From: Branchiostoma floridae | Lineage: Eukaryota > Chordata > Leptocardii > Amphioxiformes > Branchiostomatidae | DNA length: 64,000 nucleotides | Direction of reading: 5' to 3' | NCBI RefSeq assembly: GCF_000003815.2 | Contig: NC_049991.1 | Location: 21,232,112-21,296,111, forward strand | In this document: one piece after another, positions 33,101 through 43,830 of the stretch | How the letters are laid out: each line of letters begins with the position of its first letter | How positions within the stretch are numbered: position 1 is the first letter of the stretch | Notes under the pieces: model-generated | What the model was told of the DNA's origin: nothing | Seen by the model: the letters and a program-made list of their open reading frames with translations, nothing else | Database searches by the model: none | Position numbers and translations under genes: made by a program

Positions 33101-36100
33101 TGTTCTCAGAGGCCCTTTCTATATCCACAAACAATGATGATCAGTCATTCTAACCATGACATCTGGTAGTTATGTATCACTGTCCACTACCAGAGGACAA
33201 TCACGAACTATTCTAGCACAAATACTCTAAATGTGCCGTAACGCTTTACACAGGTGTACGTATTAAACAAGTGCAATAACAAATGGGCAAGAAGGCGTGT
33301 AATCATTTTATCAATGAACCATTTCATCGATTGATTGATTGATTGATTGACAGGTCCATTGACTGATTTATCGATGTATTGATTGTTGTTTGTGCAGGGC
33401 TGTGAGACTGATCTAGACTGTGTAGTGGCGGGTGTTGGCGGGTGCTGTGATATATTGATATATTGATTGATTGATTGATGTATTGATTGATTGTTGTTTG
33501 TGCAGGGATGTGAGACTGATCTAGACTGTGTAGAGGCGGGTGTTGGAGGGTGCTGTGATATAATGATTAATACATTGATTGATTAATAAATTGATTGATT
33601 GATTGATTGATATATTGGTTGATTGATATATTGATGTATTGATGTATTGATTGATTGCTGTTTTACCTTCAGGGCTGTGAGACGGATCTCGACTGTGTAG
33701 TGGCGGGTGTTGGCGGGTGCTGTGCTCGGTGGAACCCCTACCTCAATCTGAAGGTAACTACAACATACACAGAAGTAGTGACGAGCAGGAGAGAGAAACA
33801 ACGGGAAAATGCATTTAAAACTCTTCCTCACTTTGCTTTGTATAAATACTCTTGATTCGGAAACAAAAAAACCTAAAGATAAAGCTGTCACAATGTCCTA
33901 TTCTAAAGGAGCATTACATACCAAGGTGCCAATAAGTATCTCAAAATTTGAGGGAAATTTTAGATAATTCAGCCACAATCTTGCTTTATTGGAGTACGTG
34001 CTGTCACAAACCGATCCAAACCCCTGTACCGCTCACGGGGACGCATCGTCATGCCGTGACAGTCAGGAAGTTGTTAAGTACACAGATAAACCTGACTAAG
34101 CCTGCCGCGGCGTGCGGGGTGTATGTACATAAGCTAGAATCCGCTTGATAAATTAAGGGGAAATGCATTTAAAACCTGTTTTAACTCTGCTACGTATATA
34201 TAAAAATATTAAAACTCATCATAATTCTCAAATGAATATCTTAAGGATTAACCTGTCACAATTTTCTATTTCATATACCAAGGTGGCAATGAATTTATCA
34301 AAATTTGCGGGAATATTAGATGATTTTGTCAAGTAAGCAAATAAGATTGACAAAGCAGAATATCTACATTTACCACAATCTTGACAGCAATGACTTGGTG
34401 TGTATGAAGTGCTGTCACAAACAAACTAAAACGCCGTACCACTCGCGAGACCTCACCGTCATGTGGTGACAGTCAGGAAGTTGTTAAGTACACAGATAAA
34501 CCTGACTAAGCTTACCGCAGCGTGCGGGGTGTGTGTACGTAAGCTAGAATCCGCTTGATAAATAGGCGTGATTAGTGCAGACAGGAAGGGGCTCAAAAAC
34601 GTCTCAGGTCTTCATATGGTGCGGTAATCAGAGTTCTGCTGAATAAATGAATGAGTGATTGAGTGAGAGAGTGGGTGCGGGATATATGTACGTAAGGTAG
34701 AATCCGCTTGATAAATAGTAGTGATTAGAGCAGACAGGAAGGGGCTCAAACACGTCTCAGGTCTTCATATGGTGCGGTAATCAAAGTTCTGACGCGGTGG
34801 AATGTTTTCAATTAGGAATGGCACCTATGCTGGTCCAACGCTAGCAATCACGCCTTGTGTCTGGCGCACACTGGGGATTTAGTCAAAAGACGAGAATATA
34901 GCGTGGTAAACTTGGAGTTACAAGAAAGTTATAAAAACTGTATAAAATAGGTAATGAAGGGGAATGGAATTAATGAAAGATGATAAAAAAAAATGAGTGA
35001 ATGAGTGAGTGAATAAATAAATGTGCTAATAAACGAATGAATGAATGAATGAATGAATGAATAAAAGAGTACACGGATGAGTGAATGAGTGAATGAATGT
35101 ATAGAAGATGGGTGGTGGAAGCTGCTACTGAGACTAATGACCTGAATTGAAAAAAAATTTTGCATTCATGAACCATTAAATGATTAGGTGAAGTTGAACA
35201 CTTTTGTACGTAGCCCCAGTTTTAAACCCTACGTCTCAAAGCCTACGTTTAACTCGTTTAACTTATCAGCACTGTCCTATTATCATGTAAATCACTGTAA
35301 AACTGAGACGCTGGTTCCGTTTCAGGCGTGCAAGCCGCTGGGCAGGAGAGGGGAGAGATGTCACACGGCCACGAACCACATCCCCTACCCGTTCGGCGGT
35401 AAGCCACGGACCACATCCCCTACCCGTTCGAAGGCACCGCCACGAACCACATCCCCTACCCGTTCGACGGTAAGGCACCGCCACGAACCACATCCCCTAC
35501 CCGTTCGACGGTAAGGCACCGCCACGAACCACATCCCCTACCCGTTCGACGGTAAGCCACGAACCACATCCCCTACCCGTTCGACGGTAAGGCACCGCCA
35601 CGAACCACATCCCCTACCCGTTCGACGGTAAGCACAGCCACTAACCACATCCCCTACCCGTTCGACGGTAAGCACCGCCACGAACCACATCCCCTACCCG
35701 TTCGACGGTAAGGCACTAACCACATCCCCTACCCGTTCGACGGTAAGGCACTAACCACATCCCCTACCCGTTCGACGGTAAGGCACTAACCACATCCCCT
35801 ACCCGTTCGACGGTAAGGCACTAACCACATCCCCTACCTGGTAAGGCACGAACCACATCCCCTACCCGTTCGACGGTAAGGCACTAACCACATCCCCTAC
35901 CCATTCGACGGTAAGGCACGAACCACATCCGTAAGGCACTAACCCGTCCGCCTACCATTGTCTTCCGAGACAGACGGATGCCAACAAACAAAAAAGGCAC
36001 TAACCACTTCCCCTATCCATTCGACGGTAAGGACCACATTATCACCACCTTGCCTCCTTATGCCCCCTCACATTAGGCGAAAATCGATCGAACGACGAGT

Positions 36101-39100
36101 CTGCGAGTATAAATTAGAGGAGGCATGACCAGTTGCGGACGAAGAAATGGCAGAGTTCCCCCCTTCCCATCAGGGTCGTCGTCCGATCGATTTTCGCCTA
36201 ATGTGAGGGGGGTATCAGGGCGTGGTCACATAGGTCGTGCGATCGCCATACGGTTTTGATGCCATAAGATTTTCAAGCAGGCCGTGACAGAAACAACCAC
36301 TGACATAGATCCAAAGCAGCATTTTGTGTACCAAGACAGTCGAACTTTGCAGGAGATGCACGTTTTTATCCTCCAAAATGTCTGAAGTTAGCGATCGTAC
36401 GCCGATTGCACGACCTACATGACAGAGCCCTTATACCCCTGTCATATTATCAATAATCTTCGGGCGTGTCGATGGAAGATCGGCCATATTTAAGAACGAC
36501 AGAGGGTTGCGCGTATTTTTCACCTGAAAACCGTCCCTGTCACATATAAGCCATACTTTGTACCCGGTAGAATTGTTATGCAATAAAGTTATTATTATAA
36601 GCGAGGCTCGGGCGATTGCCGCAGAATCGTCGTCCGATCGATTTTTGCCAAATGTGACAGGGGTCAAACTTTGAGATCGGATCTGAAAAGGACATGATAT
36701 GTCTTCCATTTTTCGCTTTCGTCTGTTCTCTATTCGGCCATGCAGTACGTGCCAGAGTAGACAAAAACCTTTAACATAAGGGATGGGGGTGGTAGAGATT
36801 AGAGAGGGTGGTGGGCAGCGTCATTGTTTGAACCATTATTCATTCATGAGAAGGTCAAAGCAGCCTGCAGGTCGCTTTTCATGAGGGAGGTAGTTATAAG
36901 GGCCAGATAAAAATTAACAAAGGTACGGATTACGTCTAGTCCTTATAAATCCATCAACATAATATATCATTACATACATATGGTAGAGCAAAGGCTCGGC
37001 GTTTATAGTCCGTGTCTGTTCATTTTGGTCATTTCTTTGCTTCAAGAGTCTCTTGAAGCAGGTCAGATTTGGAGCTTAAGAACGTTTGAAAGGTTACCAG
37101 TGTAGTGTACATGCCATTCTTTTTTTAATCCATCGAACTCTCTACGGGCTAAAAGGCTAAATTGTGATGTTCTTTTCATGATATCTCAAAAGCAACTAGG
37201 CTTAGCGCAAGATTACATAGAATCAGTATACATTTACCCACCACTCAGTTTGTGTGTGCTTGTCCTTGTCCTTTTGGTTTTATTTGTCTTGTGTCTTTTG
37301 CTTTAAGTCATGGATGTGCGAAGGCACGTCAGACATCGAGGCTACTCATAAGGTGCGCTCCCACCGCACTTGTGTAAAGCTTGCGTCACTGCGGGGTTTG
37401 AAAGATACTCAACGAATTTCAGAGATAAACAACTAATTTCTTTTCTTTTTTGTGCATTTTGTCGTTTTCTTAGTCATACTTTTACGTATTACGCAATATC
37501 TAAATTATAAACAATCGGAAAAAATAACAAAACAGGGACGCAGTGAATGAACCCCGCAGTGACGCAAGCTTGACACAAGTGCAATGGGAGCAAACCTTTA
37601 GTCAACAGCGCACAGGTAGACCACTCGTGCTTGTCTAAGTCGCGGCAAAGGTTACGAAGGACATATTCTAAAGCTAGAGTGATATTATTTAGTTGTTTTA
37701 ACTGGACTAATATTGCCGTTCTCGAGAGGAGTTTATTTTCTGGTCCTTCAAAATAAGTTGCATGACTTACGTTTTGGGACATAGGTATAAAGTATAAAAT
37801 CGTTTTGGTACATTTTCGAAAAAAGTCTCTATTCTTCATATCTATTTATCTATTTTATTTATTTATCTATTTATTTAAGCAGGTACGACATATCGCCACT
37901 AGGCCTAGGGCGGTTTTCAATGCGCTCTGTGTGCATATATAAAATAATGGTTCAAATCAACTTAAATACATCTAACATAAAAGTATAATACAACAAACCA
38001 AAGAAATGCATACTGGTAGTACAAGCAAACTCATAACAATAGATAAACTAAATAAGGTAAAAAAAAAATCTATGACTCGAAAGTTGCCCATTGTTTCTTT
38101 GCGAGGCCGAGAACTTACTGCACAATGAGTCATGACAGGATCTCATGGGGCACGTTGTCCTTGGTATTTACTCCGATCTCTGATAATACTCGGGACGTCT
38201 TCCAGCATAATCCGGAATTAGTCAAGATTATCATGGTTTAACAAAAGACGTCATAAGTAAAAGTACTTTACTCTGAGAAAAGACGCACCGACTGACGCAC
38301 CTGTTACACAACAGATGGGACATCCTTGACGTACCTCTGTATATCACTAAAGCAATCTCCGGCGATTTGACAATCTTCATCAACGAATCACATAGATGAA
38401 TAACGTTTATTTAACGCTTTGCGTCATTTTGTTTAAAATCAAAACTTTTACCTTGCATTCTGTTTCAAGTATGAAAATGATGGTCAATTTTAGCCTCTGT
38501 GATTCTAGTCTAGGGAAGCTGATTGTGGTTACACCGACCCATGCTTCTGTTACACAACAGATGACACATGGTCCCTCCGAGACGTCAGGCTTCCTGGGAT
38601 GATTCTTACGTCAAAGATGGATGTTTGTGAGAGATAGATGCTTACATAAGGCGTTAGATATGTCATTGTGCATTTGTCAGGTACCCATCGGTCTTATCTG
38701 TCTACAATGTACTTCATAATTGTCCCTTTTTAGAGAGCAAAAGCTCCATTAGCAACTTCCAACAACGAGCAAAAAGACGACACACGTGTGTTCTAACAAC
38801 AATGGCGATTTTAGATATTCAATACCTATTTGCCAAAAGTATACTTCTGTAAATCTATTAACTTGTGCCGTGGTTTTCGTTTGCAGTAGGGGAGGAGGTT
38901 TTTGTGATGTTTCAATTCCCGATGGAGTTAATTCTTTAGTACAGAAGTAATGCACAGGGGAGCCTCTTGGCATTGTCAGGATTTTGCAGTGAAAAGGCCA
39001 TCTCCAGAATTAGATAAACTTTAAGTTTCAAAGTTCTGTATTTGATGTAGAAATGTTTCCCGATTTCATTCAAGGTTTAATGTTTACCCTTGACTTTGAT

Positions 39101-39789
39101 ACTAATAAAATGTCAAAGACAGTTCAGTTTAAAACCCGCCAGTTGGGTAACTGAGGTTAGGTTTGTCGAGACAAACGTTATTTGTGACAGATGGGGACCC
39201 TATGTCTGGAACATGTCTACCACCACACATACACACACACACACACACAAACACGAACAAACACACATACAAAAACAAAAATTGTTTTTGTGCCTGTAAG
39301 GATACTACTAGATATTTATAGCTTATGATAGGTTATTTACAAATGTAATACCTGCTTTTGTTATATTTTGACCTCAATTTGTGACCTTTACTTTAATGCA
39401 AGGTAATGTAAGGTGCACATAAAACAAACTAACTACAGACAAACAAACAAAATAAGTACCGTTCCGACATGTTCCCTGCAGGTGAGAGGAAATACTGGCG
39501 CTGCCCGTGTGAGAGATCCCTGTCCTGTGTGGCGGCAGGGACCAGCCCTATCGGCTTCTGCCAGCCGCCTCTCTCGGGGCAAGGCGCGACCTACGCCGAG
39601 AAGCATGGCCACTCCGTCACGGCGCCGTGGGCGGGCGGCACGGACCTGGTCAAGCTGGTGGAGGCGAAACGAAAGAGCGGTTTGGCGGGAAAAACCAGGG
39701 GCGTTGATACGGACAGAAAGGACTACACAGATCTACAGGAGTACTTTGATGATCACGCATCCCCACATGATGCAGATTACATTGGTTAA
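30070..39789 (+). CDS. Gene E: prokineticin-like ten-cysteine protein with long tail, 4 exons
   Basis: Spliced model join(30070..30147, 33673..33753, 35326..35398, 39482..39789), 179 aa. Exon 1 gives a signal peptide ending GEA and then LVLTR. Exon 2a has cysteines 1-4 (GCETDLDC, GGCCARWNP). Exon 2b has 5-6 (CKPLGRRGERCH). Exon 3 has 7-10 (YWRCPC, SC, FC), followed by a tail of about 75 residues. All joins are in phase. Compared with gene A there is one extra intron between cysteines 4 and 5. The N-terminus LVLTR-GCE differs from the prokineticin AVITGA at the normally glycine position (Arg here), so receptor activation of the prokineticin type is less certain. Both exon 2a and exon 2b have been copied into adjoining tandem arrays. 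Confidence 0.85.
30237..30334. mobile_element. Short hairpin element in gene E intron 1
   Basis: Arms acacggatcaaattttcaac and gttgaaaatttgatccgcgt are inverted with few mismatches. Fold-back MITE of about 100 bases. Confidence 0.8.
30990..31135 (-). mobile_element. SINE body fragment, inverted
   Basis: It shares gcagccagtaggtacccaaa, gaggctgtttaacgtgg and ccgttttacgtcc with 43688-43790. Its reverse complement contains the ggacgtaaaa..g..tcccgtg body motif of the full SINE. Confidence 0.6.
31270..31512. mobile_element. MITE family 2, copy 1
   Basis: Diverged ends tccccttttttactagaagacgatcgcgctgcg (in two parts) and gcgccgtctttgtggaaaggggg. The interior contains a caaaacacacaaaacgtg segment and tttcgttgagcgatctgtc. 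Other copies are at 47290, 49815, 56022, 60905, 61313 and 62680. Confidence 0.75.
32085..32985. repeat. Two ~430-bp direct copies in gene E intron 1
   Basis: Copies at about 32085-32520 and 32565-32985 share acgcccacgcctacggttat, catctacttcgaaatcc, cgttggaaaaacatc, atgtttcttgatct, cagttgttgagtgacgt and gatgaaattcatc. The 124-codon open frame over the second copy is not conserved in the first and is not called. Confidence 0.85.
33333..33665 (+). repeat. Tandem copies of the gene E exon 2a start with (ATTG)n spacers
   Basis: Two extra copies of the exon 2a start with acceptor (tttgtgcagggctgtgagac at about 33390 and tttgtgcagggatgtgagac at about 33498) precede the genuine exon. Both continue to ggtgctgtga and then break into attgattg repeats. 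They keep GCETDLDC-like or GCETDLDC-derived coding (GCE or GCET, second copy GCETDLDCVEAG). Confidence 0.9.
33673..33753 (+). CDS. Gene E exon 2a: cysteines 1-4
   Basis: TTTTACCTTCAG precedes 27 codons (GCETDLDC, GVGGCCARWNPYLNLK), then GTAACT. This is the third and only complete copy in a local series. The two upstream copies break after GGCC. Confidence 0.85.
34018..34790. repeat. Repeated ~130-bp segment in gene E intron 2
   Basis: Copies at about 34018-34150, 34430-34565 and, in part, 34670-34715 share gtgacagtcaggaagttgtt, acctgactaagc and agctagaatccgcttgataa. A second short block, caggtcttcatatggtgcgg, occurs at 34605 and 34760. Confidence 0.8.
34990..35100. repeat. (AATG)n and (GAGT)n microsatellite
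   Basis: Repeated gaatgaatgaat and gagtgagtgaat units in intron 2 of gene E. Long minus-strand frames with SFIHSFIH are artefacts. Confidence 0.95.
35326..35398 (+). CDS. Gene E exon 2b: cysteines 5-6
   Basis: CCGTTTCAG precedes ACKPLGRRGERCH, then ATNHIPYPFG, ending one base into a glycine codon before GTAAGC. The last ~30 bases and the donor are reiterated downstream. Confidence 0.82.
35399..36032 (+). repeat. Tandem array of the gene E exon 2b donor edge
   Basis: About 14 further full copies and two degenerate copies of the exon 2b end plus donor (core catcccctacccgttcgacg, then gtaaggca) follow the genuine exon. The unit shrinks from about 38-41 bp to about 33 bp along the array. Most copies keep CGGTAAG, a usable donor. 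A short foreign insert lies near 35945-35990. Confidence 0.92.
36060..36214. mobile_element. MITE with TGCCCCCTCACATTAGG ends
   Basis: Inverted ends atgccccctcacattaggcg and cgcctaatgtgaggggggtat, with cgaaaatcgatcg just inside. It resembles the ends of the 36433 element but has a different interior. Confidence 0.8.
36216..36431. mobile_element. Adjacent inverted-repeat element
   Basis: Imperfect ends agggcgtggtcacataggtc and gacctacatgacagagccct, with gtgcgatcg / cgattgcac inside. It sits exactly between two other elements. Confidence 0.6.
36433..36664. mobile_element. MITE with TACCCCTGTCA ends, copy 2
   Basis: Ends tacccctgtcatatta and aaatgtgacaggggt. Most of the interior matches the copy at 20943-21163. 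Confidence 0.85.
37350..37597. mobile_element. MITE family 1, copy 3
   Basis: Ends aggtgcgctcccaccgcac and gtgcaatgggagcaaacct (diverged). The interior has gaaagatactcaacgaattt and gtgaatgaaccccgcagtg. Lies in intron 3 of gene E. Confidence 0.8.
37860..39220. other. Gene E intron 3, distal part
   Basis: AT-rich, with short repeats of acacaacagatg at 38307 and 38549. No additional exon recognised. Confidence 0.45.
39221..39265. repeat. (AC)n microsatellite
   Basis: cacacatacacacacacaca run in intron 3 of gene E. Confidence 0.9.
39482..39789 (+). CDS. Gene E exon 3: cysteines 7-10 and charged tail
   Basis: After TTCCCTGCAG the frame gives ERKYWRCPCERSLSC, then GFCQ and a tail rich in charged residues. 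The tail includes EAKRKSG and an acidic, aromatic end (YTDLQEYFDDHAS) before TAA. The tail end resembles that of gene A (YDDLLEW) in character. Confidence 0.87.
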
Positions 39790-41500
39790 TAACAGTGTAC
39801 TCCTAAGTATGCAGTTACGCGATCATAACGCGTACCGTAACCCAGTAACTAGTCTACCGTAGATTGGCCAGTCTCTCTTCGGGGCAAATGAATCTCTCCG
39901 CCGCCTGTTTTGTCTCTAGCACCCGCTAGCAAATTTTTTGCGGGAGGAAATTCATGCGGAAGGGGGCAAATTAGCCCTCTGTGGTTAAGCCATATTGTCC
40001 TCCAGAGGAGAGTGCTTTTTTTTCTAAAAGACCACATCTTTATGTACACAAAATCGACTAACAGTTTAAACAAGTATCCAGATACAAATTGCAAAGGAAA
40101 TTTTTAAGCTCGACGAAATATTTCTTAAGAGTTGCCAAGTTGAAGTTTGTCCAGTGGTTGTTTGCATTATAATGTTTATACCTGGCTGTAATTTAATTGG
40201 AGGGTACTCGGGGGTTAGTGCTTTATAATGCAGCTGCTCCCTTGTCCAGGTTCAATGTCAAGTGGCCGATAAAATTACGTCTATGAATTCAGAAAAATAT
40301 CACTATCAGAACTGGAACACTCCTCAGGAGTACAGCACTCCTATCACGTAAGATTTCTACCGGGTAAGAGCCTGACCAATTCACGGTAGACGAGATACCA
40401 GGTTACGCGTAAAATAATTGCGTAGCAAACTAATTCTTTGTTTGCTAATAATATGCATCAGATCGTTGTTACTCGTATCAACAAGAATTGTATCATACTT
40501 TCTGCTATCTAAACGGAACGTTACTATGAAGAGAATTTGTAAAGAGTTTTGAATATCCCGCCAAAGTTAGTACAGAGCTGTAGCGCGGATAGGTGTCGCG
40601 CGGTGGCGCTTCTGTTCGCTAGATGCGAATAACGCCTAACTCAAGCCGACACCAGTTATAAACTGCACTGGTTCAAAGAGACCTTAAGTCTAACGTGGTT
40701 GTACTTTTGTGATTGACAAGCGTCGGTCTTCATGTCAAGGTTATAGATACCGCTAAGACAATACCCGGTTAACCTCTACAACTCTTCTCAATAGATCGGC
40801 GGAGGGATATGTATTTTTCAGCGGAAAAACGGTCAACAGCATGCTACAAAATAAAGTTCCTCTTACATATTTTGGGGGGTCATTGCTGTTGTTTTATGTG
40901 TTTTGGTAGCACCCGGAAAAAATAAATTCAATGTCCTTACAGGGAGTTTTAAAGCTTATTGGTCCTAATTATATCGATAAGGCGCATTAATTAGACTGTC
41001 TCATACCGATATTTTGCTGTTTGATTTTCAGAAAATACGCAGCTTTTATAGCCGCATGCACAGTAGAAAGTAGTTCTGGACATCGCTTCCTTTTAACTGC
41101 AAGCAAACGTGTTCTATTTACAATGAAGAAAATGTTCACGTACATTTTAACGTTAACCGGCAAATTGAACTTATGGCATTTACTACTGCAGTTAGCCGGT
41201 GTCCGCAAGGGGTCCTTTTCGGTTGTCAGCGCCTGACCGCAGCACTCAGAACAATCACTCGGACGCCGAAACACTCCTCCACACATTGCTTGTTTGGATG
41301 TATGTTGTTGTTGTTTTTTTGTTCTGTTGTATACTTGGTAAACCGCCTCAGACAGTAACACACCAGGTTTGTACTGAAAAGTACAAGCTGCATATCCGGA
41401 CAGATTTAGCTTAAATCCTTTTCACTGATTTACAGATTAACTACTCATTTTTTGATAAGCTCGGTGGCTTCTCCTCGAAAGAGGGACCATGGATGTATTT
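39790..41500. other. Downstream flank of gene E
   Basis: No gene. An AATAAA at 40850-40855 is a possible but distant polyadenylation signal. An inverted partial copy of the 24074 repeat lies at 41335-41400. Confidence 0.45.
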
Positions 41501-41503
41501 CAA

Positions 41504-41505
<2 letters not shown>

Positions 41506-41588
<83 letters not shown>
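41506..41588. repeat. (GT)n microsatellite, ~41 units
   Basis: An uninterrupted gt run. The poly-Cys-Val frames in it are artefacts. Confidence 0.98.
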
Positions 41589-41591
<3 letters not shown>

Positions 41592-42419
41592 CCAACTGGC
41601 GGTTTTCATTCTCCAAATACAGTGGTCCAAGGTATGGCGGAACAGGTGTTTCTTATTGGAAGACTGTTTCTCAAGTTTTGCCTACGTGGAAAACCACGCA
41701 TAGTCGGAATTCAGTGTGACTTGAATTCTCTCTCGCTCCTTCGAGTGATTTTTGTACCTGCTCACGTAACATCCTGTATGTGTCCATGTAGCAATTATCA
41801 AAACATCATTAAAGTCCTCTCGTGATCAAAGTAAGAATCCCGGCGGCGGTCCTTCTGTCAAAATCCCAATTCAAAACACGAGATAAAACAAAGAGTAGCC
41901 ACCAAACACCAGCGGATTCGTGATGACGCATATTCAGATGTCGTCGTTACGTGTAATTAGCGAGGTTAATTTCGCCAGACGGAACATGAATGGTGTCGCC
42001 TCCGTCTGTGGCTTTCTAGTCGGCACGTTCCCGGATGTGTGACGTCATGAGTCGTGCCTGCCGGCCGGGAACAGACGTCAGTCATCACCGCTGAAGGCTC
42101 CCGCCTTCTGATGTTGGGCGGCGAAACTGGGGCAAACTAGTCAGGGCTTGTGGAGTGCAGGACCCGCTTTCCACTGAACTTTTCAAAGATTGGACAAATT
42201 TTTCAACGAATTTCATTGATAGACCGAGAACGAGTTGTTTACGTTTTGAAATTGTGTGCTTTATTATCTATTAAATTATACATTTACATCTTGCATTAGA
42301 TTTCAAATACTAATAAAATCAACGGTCAAACAAACCCAGTTTTGGTCACTCTCTGCCCAAAGGGCTATCCAGCACTTTCAAATCACGGTCACAGTATGTC
42401 CAGAACAAGATTCATCAAA

Positions 42420-42640
42420 ATTCAGTACTCTAGGAGGCCACTACCTAGGGGGCCATATCAAAGTTGACCTTGGCCCCTACTTTACTACCATATACCTTGA
42501 CCCATACTGGCCTACAAAATATCATCAGGATCCATCCAAGGCTTCTCGAGTTATACTGCTTACAGACAGACATAACGACACATATACGAAACACGTCCAA
42601 AATATAACCTTCTTGGCGAATGAAACAAACAAAACACAGC
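42420..42640. repeat. Dispersed repeat related to 24830-25125
   Basis: It contains aaagttgaccttggcccc, ccatccaaggcttctcgag and cttacagacagacat, in the same order as the earlier copy. No gene. Confidence 0.45.
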
Positions 42641-43061
42641 TGACAAAATATGCAACACGCAGGTCCACCTGGGCTGTTTCATGTAGGGCGTGTGAGAGAA
42701 ATGACTCTCCAAGCAGAGGTTAGATGTATGTCGTTACCTTCTAATTGCCGCTTTTTATTGGACAGAAACCGAGTCAATCAGTAGAAGGTTGCTAATAGAA
42801 CGATTTCTCCACACAGCCTAGGCTTGGGGAGTGGGTTAAAGTGCGACGCTTTGAGGGTCATCGCAAGAAAACGGCAGTACTAAATGGACGAGTGGATGGA
42901 AATATGGGCAGTTAGTACCGATACTACGAGATCTAGGAGACACATAGACACTTGTATCCTCAAGCATTTCAGCCTTCCAGGAAGTAGGAGCTGGCAACGG
43001 ACCAAATGTTTCCTCTCCCGTCTAACTGAAGCTGTAAGAGTTTACGTTAGGAATGATAAGT

Positions 43062-43392
43062 GAAAGTTAATTGCAAGTTCTTGCCCGGGGGCTAATTGCA
43101 AGTGACAAAAAGTGACAGTATATGGTAGACAGTATACAGTAGTAAGCGACTAACTCTAGTGATAAACTCAAATAAACTAAATAAAGCAAAAAAAAAACTT
43201 AGCTATTGGGTTGACTTCTTTTTCGGAGACAGTAGAAGACGAAGGAGCCCTCCTTTTCGATAATGTGTGGGTTTTGTGATGTTAACGTGGGGAGATAAGG
43301 GTTGCATTTAGTGGCCTCCTTAAAAAGCTACTTTTTTTCTTGATCATATAGGAGACAGTTTGAAATAAAATGGGGTTCGTCTTCTACTGTAT
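43062..43392. repeat. Dispersed ~0.4-kb repeat, copy 2
   Basis: Counterpart of 22695-23190, with gaagacgaaggag, gtgtgggttttgtgatgtta, ttcttgatcatat and gtttgaaataaaatg. Confidence 0.6.
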
Positions 43393-43684
43393 CGAACAAG
43401 TTCTTTCGCAGACAGGTAACTTGATAATGTGGCCAGTCCTGAATATTCGTGGCCACCATACCTGAATAGTGGAGAAAGATTATCATCACTCTCGGTTCTC
43501 AAGCATCAGATAAACACAGTTTCAATATAATAACAAAAGGATGATCTACAGACAACTTTGGCGAAGAGAAGCTTATCTGATCTAGCCTTAGAATTACATA
43601 AGGCAGAGGTTACTCAAAGTCATTGCAGGGTAAACTGTCGGACGTGCCGGGCAGTGTCGGCTATATGATAATGACCAGCTGTAT

Positions 43685-43830
43685 TTTGCAGCCAGTAGGT
43701 ACCCAAATTATGAGTAATGAGGCTGTTTAACGTGGTCGAGGCACCTCCTCGAGCACGGGACCCCCGTCTTACGTCCCTCCCAGACGATTTCGTGGAAAGC
43801 TTGGTGAGGCTACAGCAATCCGGTGGTCCT
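43685..43830 (-). mobile_element. SINE body fragment, inverted, copy 2
   Basis: It shares gcagccagtaggtacccaaa and gaggcacctcctcga with 30990-31135. Confidence 0.6.

Noticed and set aside
35399-36032. Second regular repeat array resembling a CRISPR
   Set aside because: Units derive from the adjacent exon 2b end and splice donor; there are no unique spacers.
41445-41825. Frames rich in Cys-Val or Thr-His
   Set aside because: Translations of a (GT)n microsatellite.
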